From Polytrichum commune (lineage: Eukaryota > Streptophyta > Polytrichopsida > Polytrichales > Polytrichaceae): a DNA stretch of 64,000 nucleotides. A program made the position numbers and the translations under genes. Shown in pieces: positions 10,910-23,950 of the stretch. The notes beneath the pieces are model-generated. The model was not told where the DNA came from. It did no database searches and worked only from the letters and a program-made list of their open reading frames with translations. The stretch's first letter is position 1; each line of letters begins with the position of its first letter. The DNA lies in NCBI GenBank assembly GCA_950295325.1, contig OX485803.1, positions 62,945,554 to 63,009,553 on the forward strand. Reading direction: 5' to 3'.

Positions 10910-13900
10910 ATGGCAGGACTTGTGAACACATTGCATTTAGATGGCCTGCTGCATCAGGCATCATCACTAGGAGTCCCGGATCTTCGATCCAGATCACGTG
11001 AATTGCGATTCTTATCCGCCAGAAATGGGCGTCAAGTTGCGCCAATCCGAGCTGCGGCTGAGTCGCGGGGACCAGATTTGAGTGTCACAGTGAATGGGTT
11101 GCGTCTCCCGAACCCTTTCGTGATCGGATCAGGGCCTCCGGGGACGAACTACACGGTGATGAAGCGAGCATTTGACGAGGGATGGGGAGGTGTGATCGCC
11201 AAAACTGTTTCATTGGATTCATCCAAAGTGGTGAATGTAACTCCACGCTACGCAAGATTGAAGGCGGCAGCTCCAGCGGGGACCAAAGCGGAGGTAATCG
11301 GGTGGCAGAACATCGAGCTTATCAGCGACCGCCCTTTTGAGACCATGTTGGCGGAGATGAAGCAGTTGAAGGAGGAGTACCCCGATCGAATCCTCATAGC
11401 GTCCATCATGGAGGAGTATAATCGTAATGCATGGGAGGAGATCATTGAGCGTGTCGAAGAAACTGGGGTGGATGCCTTGGAAATTAACTTTTCCTGCCCG
11501 CATGGGATGCCGGAGAGGAAAATGGGTGCAGCCATGGGACAGGATTGTCAATTGCTGGAGGAGGTGTGTGGCTGGATCAATGCCAAGGCCACGGTGCCTG
11601 TTTGGGCTAAAATGACTCCCAACATCACAGACATCACTCAGGTTCGGGGCGACATTTGCTTGACCTCAAGTGTTTTTCACTGCAATTTGCATTCTGTTCT
11701 CGTGAATTAGGGTTTAGATGATGGTTTTGAAGACCGTCGTTGTGACGAGGAAAGTTATGGGTTTCTGTGGCTACTATAGCCATCACGCGCAGCGTTGACA
11801 GCAGGATGTGAAGGCATAGCTGCAATCAACACAATCATGAGTGTAATGGGCATCAACCTTGACACATTGCGACCCGAGCCTTGTGTAGAAGGGTAAGTCT
11901 TTTCGTTTCCTCAACACAAGTTTCTGTGTGTTGGGTAGTGTGCAATCAATGGTATTGAGAATGGGCTGAGTAATCAACCTTGATACATTGCGACCAGGTC
12001 TTCTGTTGATGGGTAAGCCGTTGTAGTTAGACTACATCTAAGTGTAGTTAGATTATAATTAAAAGCAGAATGTTGTTCTGCCTCTTTGGTATGGTCGTGT
12101 GTTTGCAACTTATGTGGCATTAGAGGACAAGAAACCTTTGAAAGTAGCAAATTATGCCTTCATTGCACACAATGACGCTCTTGTGAATTTGTCGTATCTC
12201 GTAGAGTAGATTGTGGCTTCATTGCAATTGAATTGACTTTTGGAGATAGGAACCCATTTGATATAAAAGTTGAACATCGCATCAATTAATGGAGTGTACA
12301 AATGCTGGTCTTCTGTGTGTTGCCAACAGATACTCCACACCTGGTGGATACTCATCCAAAGCTGTAAGGCCAATTGCACTTGCAAAGGTCATGTCGATTG
12401 CTCAAATGATGAGGGCTGAGTTTCCTGGTCAAGACAAGTCCCTCTCTGGGATTGGAGGGGTGGAGACTGGCAGTCATGCTGCTGAGTTCATACTCCTTGG
12501 TGCCAACACTGTGCAAGTTAGTGCTCATCTCTTTTGGTGTTTGCAATACATGTCTGCTGTAGCGTTTGCAGTGACTTTTTGTATCCCTAGCTCCCTTTCG
12601 CTCAAGAATGTCTTCTTAGTTGTGCTACACTGATTAGGGTAAGTAGTGTGGGCATATGTATAGTGTGACTTACCATAGGCAACCCCATAATGTGGCCCAT
12701 ACAATACAACATAGTCTACAACGTTACATAGGAAAATACCGTGCAACCCTAGTTACACTTGTCATGCCCCCGAGATGTACCTACCTCCTTCCTCCAGGTT
12801 GGAATTCTTTCAAATCCACACTATTCTCAATTGGAATTGTACGTTACAAAGGTTTGTAATGTACAATGTGGACGTCTGATGTTAAACAGTGTCAGTTGGG
12901 AAATAGTGTGTACCCACAATGTTATCCCACTGTTTTTAGTGTGGAAACAAGCTTAATAGCTTGGCCCACAGAATTTCCAGGAGCAGTGTAGGTTAGGGAG
13001 GGAACACATCTATTACTGTGCAAGTGCAATTATAAGGACATTGCTATGTAAACCCCAACTGCTATGCATACTGCAACCTTTTTGCCCTTTGTTAATGGTG
13101 GTAACTACACTAAATAGTCCTATTAGTGTGGGCCACAGTAATTCTCTAGAACCCACATCAATTTTCAGATCTCTGGTTAATGTAGCCCACACTAATTAAT
13201 TGTGGCAGATGCAAATTGGTTGATTTGAAGTCGAATTATATATCCATGATCTGTAATACTAGGGGTGTTTAGCACTCGGGTGATTATGATTTGCACAAGT
13301 TGAAACTCATTTTTAATAACTTTCTTGTTTGCGACAGGTATGCACAGGAGTGATGTTGCATGGATATGGCCATGTGAAAACGTTGTGTACAGAACTTCAA
13401 GCATTTATGGATAAGCATGGATTTACCTCTGTTGAAGACTTCCGGGGGTACAATAACCTACCAAACTTATTATATCACAAATTCTTAGTGAAGTTGTTTG
13501 TCATGCCTTTATCTGTTTATTGTACACATATCTTTGTTAGTACTACTTTTGAAGAAGTCTAATCACTAGAGGGGCTACATTTGGTGATGTCAGGTTTTCA
13601 TGTCATGCACATGCAAACCTTTGTCTATGGAATAGATCTTATACTGCCGAGTCATATTTAATTTGAATGTTCACCTACTTTTTTGAAGATGCAAGAGGTG
13701 ATTATAAGACTAGATCACACTTTATGCAACTTGTGGTAAGACGCAGGTTTAATTCAGACACTAGTTCGTATTGTTCACCCACCAACATTAAGACTGTGTT
13801 TGCCTATATTGTAGAGCATCTTTGGAGTATTTCACCACACACATGGATTTAGTACAGCGACAAAAGGAAGCTGTTGAGAAGAAACAAAAGGTTCGCAAGG

Positions 13901-13971
13901 GCTTGGCTTCAGATAAGGATTGGACTGGGGAAGGCTTTGTTAAGGAGACGGAGACAATGGTGTCCAATTAA
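10910..13971 (+). CDS. PYD1: Dihydropyrimidine dehydrogenase, plant (single-domain) type
   Basis: Five exons join in phase: 10910-11641, 11780-11892, 12330-12516, 13338-13447 and 13815-13971 (TAA), giving 432 aa, the usual plant length. The enzyme reduces uracil and thymine in the first step of pyrimidine breakdown, normally in plastids. Residues 1-50 are Ser/Arg/Leu-rich and transit-peptide-like. The FMN-binding TIM-barrel follows: GSGPPGTNYTVMKRAFDEGWGG, NFSCPHGMPERKMGAAMGQD, WAKMTPNITDIT, GIAAINTIMS, GYSTPGGYS, SGIGGVETG and VQVCTGVMLHGYGHVKTLC. The C-terminus is DKDWTGEGFVKETETMVSN. As in other plants it lacks the N-terminal Fe-S, FAD and NADPH domains of the animal enzyme, so it needs separate electron delivery. 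The position of the animal catalytic Cys (ACGQD) is Met here. Exon 1 is clearly GC-richer than the introns. Confidence 0.95.
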
Positions 13972-16209
13972 TATGTTCCTCACACTGGCGAACGGCATGG
14001 ACATTTGCTAAATTCATGTGCAAAGGGACTAGTTAAGGTAACTTTATACTGCAACAGTGACAGGGTGTGTATCTGCTTAAATGGTCACATTGTCAATCAC
14101 CAAATAGTGAATAAGAAACCTAGAGCTGCATTTAACTGTAGGTTGCAGATTGAAGGTGCCTTTAGGTGGTCCGGTAGTTATGTACCTGTGTGTATACAAC
14201 AATTAAATCCATGTATAGTGGGATGCAAGCTGTACATTCATAATTTCCTGCTAAAACAAGCAGGGGGGGTTAAATTTCAAGGTATTGCTGAATTCTTGAC
14301 TGTGTTGGGTAAGTGAAGTTGTCAATTTGTTCTGGGCTCTGTTTCAAATGAGGCAGGTGTTTGCGTGTAATAAATTGATAAGAGTGATCATACAAAACTT
14401 TGGGCAAGGGTCTGTTGATTATGGTAGTGCGGGCCACATTTAACATAGTGCAGATTCTTCACAAATTCTTGTTGCATGATACTTTAGGCAGAGATTTTTC
14501 TTTGAATTTTTTACACAGATGCAAGACCAATTAATTCTATTTGACAGGATTCTACTTGTAAGATGACAGGATTTAGGACAAGACAATCCCAGTAGATGCA
14601 TTTGACTGATTGCATTTTAGCAACAAGCTTAAATGAAGAGGTTTGCTGAGTTGCACTAAAGTTTTACAAGTTTGTAAATCAATTTATACACTTTGAATTT
14701 GACTAACACTGTTGCTCTACACTTACTTGGGCGCCATGGCAAGAAAGTCGAGACTTCTCACTTAGGAACTGCTTGTTGACAAAAAGGGGATGATTCCTTT
14801 CATGCGGAAGAAGTCTGAGCATCTGAATTGGATGTTGGGTGGCTTTTCAGTTGCCAGAAATGATAGCAGCTTCCACTAACCCTCCACCACCACTGCAAAA
14901 AAGAACACATAATGTTTTCAAAATCTCAAATCTCAAATATGTCCCCTTGCCTGTGGTTCAATTTCAGCCCTTTAGCAGCCTTTCTTGAGGACTTTTGCAA
15001 ATAGTGAAGGGCTGGCCTATCGGACACTTAAAATGTGGCTTAGATGGCTTCAATGACAAAAATGGAAGCGTTTTTTAAATAAAAATAAACTATAATGATA
15101 TTTGAAGTAGCTAAATGTCTGGACATCTGGAATGACACACGTGGTGAATAAGGTCAAGCAAACAAAGCCATTGTGGGTGACACAGATCAAGTATGATAGA
15201 AAGTTTGGCTATTATGATGTGAAAAAAAGTAATACATTGGCAAACTCCTAGAAGTGGAGTTCATTTTCCCTTGGACATGGGTTTCACTGCTCCGGTCAAA
15301 GATTTGCACCTCCTTTAAAATTCTAAGGTAACTACACTAAATATACCAATTGGTGAGTGTGGAAAATTAGTGAGGGTGATATAAATTCTTTTACACTATG
15401 AAGTAATGCCACCAAAAGATCTTTTGGTGTAAGAATATGGTGTTTAAAGGCACACAACTTCAAAAGAAAGAATTGGGTTAGACAAACCAAGAGAGAATGG
15501 TGCACAACGGCTAGACAACCCATGAAGAACATCCTCGTGTTGGGTTTTGTACTTTGGCCATCACCCTCCAAAGAGGTGAAACCGGAGAGAGCCACCAAAT
15601 CTTTACGTTTCTTAATTATCTTAGGCCCTTTTGGCTTCATGATATTGACAAATTTGGCAAATTCCAAGTGCCTTTCAGAATGGCAAGCAAAGTAGGAATA
15701 CATGGTATGTAGCAAACTTCCAATCCTTGTTTTGACTAATAAGTGGGACAACCCCCTCACTACCAAATTCGTGTGGTTTGGTTTGCAGTGAACACTTGTA
15801 TGTGTGGGATTATGGTCTCCTACATGGATTTTGTGATTTCACATCGAGCAACCTACCCCAAGCCACCCCTAGCAACCCCCATGCCAATATCAAGATCATG
15901 GAGAGGAAGAGCAAGAATTAGAGAATGATTATCTCATTTTGCGATTCTTCTTCATGGTGTTGTGGTTGTTGCTCTTCCTCTTTTGAAGGCACAAAGAAGA
16001 AGAGCAATTGTTGGAAGAGTTGCAAACGAACTTTGCATGTTCTTGCTTATGGTACATGTTCTTCTTCCTATTCCAAACATTTACAAGAGGAAAAAACAAC
16101 ATCAACATGAGCAAAATAAACACACTGTATTAGGTCATTTGAGACTTCCCATGATCTCAAATGAATATATGGATGATAACAACATGAAACTACCCTAAAC
16201 ATAAGCTAC

Positions 16210-16231
16210 AATATATATATATATATATATA
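16210..16231. repeat. AT microsatellite
   Basis: Eleven AT units in an AT-rich intergenic region. Confidence 0.9.
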
Positions 16232-16502
16232 GTTAATGTATTAATAATCCAATCTCAAAGTTAATGGTTGGCCAATACAAGCAAATTGGGTAGTGCATTT
16301 GAAACCCATCCCATTAAGAATATCAAAGGAATGTAGGCTATTTTTACCATCCATTTTTGTTTTCTTTGTTGTGTTTGTTATCATTATGTAATTTGTCTTC
16401 ACAATGCTCACAAAGAGTATATGCATTCCATATGCTATGTTTGAGCTTTTTCAAAAGAAAAAGAAACATATCAATTTGGGTAGGTGACCATATCATCAAT
16501 GG

Positions 16503-16524
16503 GTTTGGGTTGATTGACCCAAAC
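16503..16524. repeat. Imperfect 22-bp palindrome
   Basis: The outer arms GTTTGGGT and ACCCAAAC are perfect inverted matches around a TGATTG-type centre. It is the first of three members of a recurring motif. Confidence 0.7.
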
Positions 16525-16871
16525 TTACACTTGAACACATAATATCACAAATACTAATTTAAAATTGAAGGAATAGTTGGTTTGACTGACCAAACTCTCC
16601 CTTCCACCATTGGTTTTAAGAAGACTTTCTTTACATTTTAGGACTAGTCTGGGTCGATGATAATATCTTGTCATTTTGCAAACGATTTTTGTTCATTGAT
16701 TACACCTAGCAATGATTTTGTGTCGATCGACCTAAAATGCACCTAAAATTAATCAACAAATTAATACCTTTACAAATGACTAAACTCTCCTCACTTCAAT
16801 CTCCCCAAGCACTAGCCGAGCAAAGCAATTCCTTACCCAAACAAATGAAATTATGAGAATTAAGAAAATAT

Positions 16872-16891
16872 TTTGGGTTGATCAACCCAAA
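16872..16891. repeat. Perfect 20-bp palindrome
   Basis: TTTGGGTTGATCAACCCAAA equals its own reverse complement. It is the second member of the motif also found at 16503 and 17076. Confidence 0.85.
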
Positions 16892-17075
16892 TAATATTGT
16901 TGAATACTCACCTTCATGAAATATGAGCGCCTAAATCTAAATATCACATGACAAATAACAATTTCCCTTACCTTCTCCTCTTGAATCTGAAGTAGAATAT
17001 AAATCTATCATGTTGATGTACATTTGTGTTAACATAGTGGTAAGTTCCTTAAGAAAGTTATGATGTCAGTACTTG

Positions 17076-17097
17076 GTTTGGGTCAATTGACCCAAAC
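17076..17097. repeat. Perfect 22-bp palindrome
   Basis: The core TTTGGGTCAATTGACCCAAA (17077-17096) is self-complementary and is extended by one G-C pair. It is the third member of the motif. Confidence 0.85.
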
Positions 17098-17939
17098 TAG
17101 AAATCTATTGGGTAGTCCTAACAATGTTGCCCCCCTTGCGGCACCAAAAAAAAAAAGACCAAGTGAAAGGTGATTCATGCTTGCCCCTAATGTGATATGG
17201 GAGGAGCATGAGGCTCTTAAAGATGACTCGTATGTGCTGAAAGACGGGCTCATTATGAAATGGTCCATTCAAGTTGTTAGGGTGACACAATTGAAGATCC
17301 TCTTCGTTGTCAAGGTTGGTACTATGGAGCAGTTCACATGATCCAATCTATCGCTCGGGGGGGTCAATGGCAAAAATCGTAGAAACAACGTGCAATAAAA
17401 AAATAAGGTCTAATATATTCATTGTAGATAAATTTTGCAAAAAACGTACATATGATATAGGGGGGTTTAAAATAATGAAACATGTTTACATATGAAATAC
17501 TATCACATATAATGGCCTCATTTATCTAGTTAGTGTATGTAAAATAATGTGGAAACAATTACCATGAGTAGCAGGTTTAGGGTAAGGTATGTGCTAGTGG
17601 ATGAAAAGAGGTAATTTTTTGTTGAAAGATCTCGAATGGATGACTTTGCAGGCTAGCTGGTTTGAACATTAAAGTCAAAAACATTGGTTACTTGGGGTAT
17701 AAGGAAAAAAAATGCCATATAAGTAAAATAGGGTATTTTTAAATGATTCCCCAAAAAATTTATAATTACTGATAGGGTGTATTTAAATACAATCATTTAC
17801 CTTTATTTTGAAAAAGACCACACCTTATAATCTTTTTTGCAAGGTAAATAACCTCCCAATAGATAGCACTTGAGCACACATGTATGCACAATATAAGAGG
17901 GAGTGACCCCCCAAGTTCTAACGGGTTGGGAGGTAGCGT

Positions 17940-19633
17940 CGATGCAGGTGTTGGGGGATTATCTTGTTGTCGTCCTCAAGAACATGGCATTGGAGAATGT
18001 GCATATGTTCATGAACTAACACTCCAAGCCGTTTGATGCGATAAACATGAGAGATTCATGCGTGGACCTTGACATTGTGAAAACATGGTCAATCTTCATT
18101 GACGACATTGTTGCCAACACTAATGTGGCAAGTAGGTTTCATGAATTCAACTTGTAGTAAACACCATGAATAAGGGCAATAAGGCATGTGTTCATTGAGA
18201 GTACAACCTCAAGGAATATTGTGCCCACAAAACCTATTCCTGCAAAATTCAAAAAACCTCTACAACAAAGGTGCCCAATGATAATGATGTGCAAACGGCT
18301 ACCAACAGCAGGCATAACACCATGTCGAAGAGAAAGATGAGATACTTCGGGTATGACTGACGAGCCCGTCTCCCCCAAGCTACGTATGTCAAAACCTAGG
18401 CAAGTTGTGGATGCTAAAGAAATCCAAAAGACTGTAAACACTTTCACAACAAAGTGTCTACACTGCTTCTTCATGGCCAAGGATTTCAAGTTTGACATCA
18501 ACATTAGCCAATGCCATTTGGCTTCACTCGAGAAGTGTGTGCAAGCTAATGAGGATGCATACGCAAACTAGATAATTGCTTAAATAATGATTGAACATTT
18601 CAAAAATGATATTCAAACCCATTATCGTCATGCCTCATGCCTTAAGGGTAGAAGAAGTTGCCAAAACAAGATATGTTGCCCAAACTTGAAAAAATAAAAT
18701 TTTGGACGATTAACGGTCAACACAACGTGAAGTAAGGGGGAAAATCCAGCTCATGACTAACTAGGAGGATCCAAACGGTCAAAAAGAGAAATTGAAGATT
18801 TAGAAAGTGTGGTCGAACAATGAGACCATACTTGGTGACATTTCCAAATATTTTAACATGGTCAATTAGAGAATGGCATACCAACATCTTGGATTTGGAA
18901 TATTGTTGTTTCTTGGGAGGTTTGGGAGTTCTATGGAAGACCTCCCAAGGGAAAATAGAACACCAAAGATAAGAATCTCAAGTGGGAGGTAAGTAGAGTT
19001 TCGGTCAACTTACCCAAACTCCATTGCCATGACTTCAATTTTGTGAGTACAAAGTGGGGTGATCATCCCAAATAGTTCATGTATTCTAAAAATGTTTTTC
19101 TTTTGCTACTATTAAGCAAGCCTTCTATGTGTTGCATGCATGACTTCAAACATCAAATGATCAACAAGTTCTCATTTATTGATAACGCTTGCTACAAGCA
19201 AAAGAAGTACAACAGGCTCAAGGAGGAAATCTACCTGAGAAACTCCTCAAATGCCGTTTGGAGAAAGCGGAAGGAGGTATTCAAGAGACACAAGACTGGG
19301 GACCTCTTTTATTTGGACACCCATATGTTGTTCAACCAATCTTCAAACTTCAAATAGATGAAGCCTCTAGTAAGGGAATTCTTCAAGACTATGCAAAGCC
19401 TCATTGGAACAAAGATGAGAAAGGCGGCATCCCACATCCTCCACATAATGCCGACCGCAAAGAGATGTTGGGCACATGCAAAGATCATGTTCACTTACCC
19501 CAAGGCCTTCCTTCCCTTCTTCTATATTATTAAGGAATGAGTTGAAAATAAAAATAAAAAGACAATGATTGTCAAGGAGCTTAGCAAGTTTGTGCCACAA
19601 ATGAATTTCTTCATTGATAGGGAGATGTATTGA
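17940..19633 (+). pseudogene. Decayed coding remnants, probably transposon-derived
   Basis: Several plus-strand stretches look once-coding but are broken by stops and frame changes. One around 17943-18145 reads VDLDIVKTWSIFIDDIVANT. One at 18353-18571 reads KCLHCFFMAKDFKFDIN. One from about 19150 to 19633 is Lys-rich, with KKYNRLKEEIYLRN then KIMFTYPKAFLPFFYII. None matches a family I can name. Their density and decay suggest an old mobile element, but this is inference. Confidence 0.25.
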
Positions 19634-20337
19634 AACTCAATAAGTCTAAAGATTAGATTGCACAAGCATGTTACACATACACAAATGCATATGAACAATG
19701 CTTGGAGTGAGATAGTCATCCTCACCCCTTGCCTTGCCCTTTATTGCTCATTTTCAACTTGGTTCTCACAAACAATATGGGATAATTTTTCTCCCACTAC
19801 ACACCAGCCTTGTAAGCTTACTACAACTTCATTGATTTTCTTCTAATATTACATTTCTATGACTACAAGCAATCTAATGCTCCACCTTCAACACTCCCAC
19901 TTTGTGAGTAGTCAAAGACTTGTAATATTATTGAGTTTCTTAGTTTCTCAACCCTATATAATGACCTTCTAACATTGTCCATAAGTTTCTCCATATTATG
20001 GTTAATTGCTTCATTCCAACTCAAAGGACCTTCAAAATATTACCACATTTGCTATTTTTTCACCGTGTTGAGGCAAAATGTGATTCTTCCATCATTCTCG
20101 AAGTGGTCATCGCTCCCTCATGGGACATGGCTGCTCCTCGTTGAATCCTTCAACAAGAATGATGTCATTTGCCGGTCCTTCACGTGGCTATTCAATTGCA
20201 ATTTCATTACCTCCCACTTGCACGTTGTCATACACGAATTGTCTACATCCATCAAACAAAGGCGATGGAAGATTCATCCACCACCACCACCACTGTAGGG
20301 CCTTCATTTCACTCACTTGGATGCATCTCCAAATCTT

Positions 20338-21010
20338 TTATAATGCTCCCACTGTCTTCCATAAACAAAACATCTCTATTTTTTTTTTAATAATTTTCTT
20401 CGTTTCCAAATACATCAACATATATGCCTTCATATCTTTGCAATATCTGAGAAACATGCATTTGATTTCTTTCGCATTAAGTTTGCTCATTTTCTTGTCC
20501 GGAACCATTGTATACGAAATGTTTCTTAACAAACGTATGTATGCAACGTAAGGCCGCTTCCTGCTCCACGTTTCATTAAGTGTAATAGAGCGCAAGGCAT
20601 TCGTCGGACATCCGTTCAAGGTATAAACCGCATTTTCTACCGCTTTCACCCAAAGCGATTTTTCGAGCTTTTGAACTTTGAGCATACGCTTCGTCATTGT
20701 AATGGTTTGATTTGTACATTCCGTTGGTCCGATGTGTTGAGGCGTGCTCTCAATGATGTGTTTTATTAAAAAAAAACCTTCAAAATCGTTTGAAATGGAT
20801 TCCCCTCCGCTCATCTACTGAACCGCCTTGATTCATGCTCCAATTGAAATGCTCAAAACTCTTTAACCACTCAAACCACTTTCCTTTGGATTTCATCATA
20901 TTAATCCACAACTTCCTTGAAAAATCATCAATGAAAGTAACAAAATATTGTTCCCCTCCTAAAATTGTGTTCTTCATGGGGCCACAAACATCCAAATGCA
21001 CAATCTCCAA
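20338..21010 (-). pseudogene. Ty1/copia integrase fragment
   Basis: Two minus-strand frames cover the integrase core and its C-terminal part. The upstream frame (21010-20780) has LDVCGPM, GGEQYFVTFIDDFSRK and a Trp-rich continuation, the signature of copia integrase cores. It contains the first catalytic Asp region (DVCGPM) and the FIDDFSRK block. The downstream frame (20814-20338) has SLWVKAVENAVYTLNGCPT and LNETWSRKRP, typical of the segment after the core. A frameshift separates them near 20800. The region ends before any reverse transcriptase. Copia integrases insert element cDNA; this copy is dead. Confidence 0.8.
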
Positions 21011-21519
21011 GGGTTTTGTCGCCAGCCGCTTTGCATCGTAGCCTCATTTCATCTCATATTGCTAACCTTCTGTGTAATCTTCGCAAACCAATGTAGAGGT
21101 GGGACAAGGGGTTCTACCTAGGCTCATGTCCCTCACCATGCTTTGTTATGTAAAAATACTCCTCACATTCAATTGTCCAAGTCGGCGGTGTCAAAGCTCC
21201 ACCAAACTGCCTCCCGCACGTGAACGCACAAAATTGACCGCATCCGTTGCGCATACGTCCATGAAGATTATTTGGTACAAATTCCTTTTGCGTCAAGCTG
21301 TTGCAACCACGTCGCCGTTCGCACCTCCTACAATGCATTCGTTTGCCTGAAATTGCATTTTCAAACCCTTCAACAAGAACTTATTCACCGAGAGCAACTT
21401 GGCTTACAACTTGGGCACGTGAAGCACATCCGTGATGCAAATTCTATTCATTTTGCATCTCGTTTCAACTCTAACAACAATGGATCCCATTCCGATGGCT
21501 TCGGCCACGCTATCATCAC

Positions 21520-21876
21520 CTAAGAGCACATTACGTGAAAAATTACCTCGTAGGTGTTGAATGCCACCCTATGTAAAGTCATGCATTTTGAAGCTTCCAA
21601 ATTCATGATCCATTTGCAAACGCTCCTTGAATATACTATACGTTGCCTTGTAAATGTAAATTCATCCTCGTCCTTTGCATAGTAGGCATTCTCGGCATTC
21701 TCCCTTTCCTTGTTCATTGCTTTGTAGCAAAACCGCACAATGTGGCCCATTTTTCCGCAACAGAAGCACGTCCTTATGCCTTGCCGCAAAGGTGGATTGC
21801 CTCCTTTGTTGTCGTGCACCTCTCCATGAGGAGTGCCTGAAACATGTTGGGCACAAAGGGGACTCCGGAGTGACAC
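21520..21876 (-). pseudogene. Ty1/copia gag zinc knuckle and protease remnant
   Basis: The minus-strand frame carries a CCHC zinc knuckle, CFCCGKMGHIVRFC (21727-21768, spacing C-x2-C-x4-H-x4-C). It then has a protease-like start, WIMNLEASKCMTLH, where the active-site Asp-Ser-Gly has decayed to Asn-Leu-Glu. It lies upstream, in element orientation, of the integrase fragment, the normal gag-protease-integrase order. A stretch of about 500 bp between them has no open frame. No LTR was found on either side. Confidence 0.75.
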
Positions 21877-23949
21877 CCGGGACTTGTGGCGCCGTTTGTG
21901 AGAGGGCCCAAGTGATCCTAGTGTGTGTGAGGGCCTCAGGTGCTAGAAACGCCTCCCACCCACGGAAACTAGGAGTCACGAGGGTAAGGCCATAAGCTAT
22001 GTGTAGCTTATGGCATGCAGATTCTAGAATGCTAAACACCTCAATCGGAAGTATGAGGTAGGAGATATGGCAATTTGAGTGGGGCATTATCCCGGGACAT
22101 CGCCTTGATACAACAATGGCTTGGGAGTGGCTCCCGGGACTGCCAAGGTTTGAACAGACATAACCACTTTTGGATTGTGGTTTGCTATACATAATGCAAT
22201 GTTTGTTTCTATGTGGGAGGTGTGTGACATGTATAAGATTATTGGTTACCTTTGCTATCTCTAATTTCAACTAGACTCTACTATTTGTAACACTCGAGAA
22301 CTCTAATTCCCACTAAACTCTATTACTTGTAAGAAACAAGGACTTTATCTTGGGAGATGTAATAGTTCTAAAAGGTTAAGGGGAGTTACCCACTAGTTGG
22401 GACTATGGTGTTACATGATCTTCTCACCTCATAAGTAATAATTGTTACTTAAAAGCTCTTAACTCACCCCAAAGGCATGGAGGGGAGCCGGTTAAGTATA
22501 TACTTGAGGACTATTTGAGGGAACTTCAACTTTTAGATTCTACAAGTATACAAGGCTCAAGGTTGGGTGGATCATGCTTCATATTTTTCCTCTCTTTTGG
22601 AGAGACGTTACACATGGATATGCATTTTGATAATGAAGTAGATATAATTCATATGAGCTCCGAAAATTATGAGGAAAGTGGATATGGACACGATTTGGAT
22701 GTGCTAAGCATCACCTCCCGATCTTATAGGGGGAGGAGCTCGATGACGACCGCACCGGAAGGATTCGGAGCTGCAAGCACACACCCGCCGGAGACAGCAC
22801 AGATCGGCCACCAACACGAAGGTAGTAGCCACATTGAAGCACACAAACATCACAAGAACGGCAGCCAGACCCAACCACGGGAACTAGACAAGACAGACCG
22901 CAAGGCAGATCTACATACCAGCAACCCTAACTGCCTCCGCTCCTGCTCTCACCTCCGACACAACAACAGCAAGACCGCACCATCAACACCAGACTACACT
23001 TGAATTGCAAGAGGCGCAGCAGAAGCAACAAGCAGACCCCGAAGCACACCAAGGAAATCACGCCACAACAAATACCAACGGAGATGCATCAAAAACGACC
23101 AGAGCCCACATACATTGATAGTGTTGTGGACACTTATCAACCTCACCAGGTTGTGCATTCTTGACAAACGCCCACCAGCGCATCACATCACACCCCATCT
23201 CCTCCTAAACCCTCCCCCCTCCTCCTCTCTAGATCTACACCTCTACCCTACGAAACACCTACCAAAACTACATGCGACCACGCCGCAAATCTGGAGCAAC
23301 AGATGTCGACATGGAAGAGTCACCTCCGAACAACCCCGACACCATCAGCGACAGTGCAGACGAGCGCGCATCAACTCTACCTGCACCAAACACACCAACA
23401 ACACATCAGCAAATGGCACACCATCCCCCACACAAAGGTACATAACTTCAAACCTAACCTCCCAATCCACCTGTGAGGCCAAAACCACCCCCCTTAGGCG
23501 TCCTAGTCCGGGTGATGGTGTTGAGAATCACATGTATTGTTCGTATCAAAAGAATGATCTCTTTGCATCCCAAGGCATACATGTCATTTTGAATCACTTT
23601 GTTTATTAGTAATGACCTCTTGGCTTGTGACCGAATTGGCCTTCTCAAGAGTCCAACCGGCAGCCTTGGCAACACAAGCTCTCAAGGATATTCTCCTTGC
23701 GCCTTTGATTATCCTCTCCTTCACCTTGCCAATGCTAGAGTTCTCCTCCCTCTCCATTGTTATATAAGTGATTGATTTTTTTACCAACAAGGATGTAAGT
23801 GTTGAAAAACACTCCCTCAATGGTTAACCTCAAATATAGTTGCTTGTAAAAACCCCACACCCTCCTAGCTATCTAACCACACAACTCACACATTGACTAA
23901 TTTCATTAAGTCCTTTCCCTAAGTCCTAATTCTAAGTCACTAGGATAAT
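21877..23949. other. Intergenic region with possible retroelement 5' fragment
   Basis: No supportable gene. The 162-codon plus-strand ORF at 22515-23003 crosses a composition boundary and matches nothing I know. From about 22740 to 23460 the plus strand becomes rich in A and C like the retrotransposon at 25-37 kb. It shares the phrase CACACAAAGGTAC with that element's ORF1 (near 27477) and a GTCGACATGG-like block, so it may be the 5' end of a diverged copy. Confidence 0.35.
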
Positions 23950-23950
23950 G

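Larger units (their letters stand above)
13972..17900. other. AT-rich intergenic region
   Basis: I see no supportable gene. The minus-strand ORF at 15332-15766 has no coding character. The region contains an AT microsatellite (16210-16231) and three near-identical palindromes between 16503 and 17097. Around 17340-17900 there are G-run/C-run patches that may be a decayed relative of the possible MITE at 9360, but the match is weak. Confidence 0.5.

Noticed and set aside
15332..15766. 144-codon minus-strand ORF
   Set aside because: No recognisable motif, AT-rich, and no splice or start context.
20120..20551. 143-codon plus-strand ORF
   Set aside because: It is antisense to the clearer copia integrase frame.
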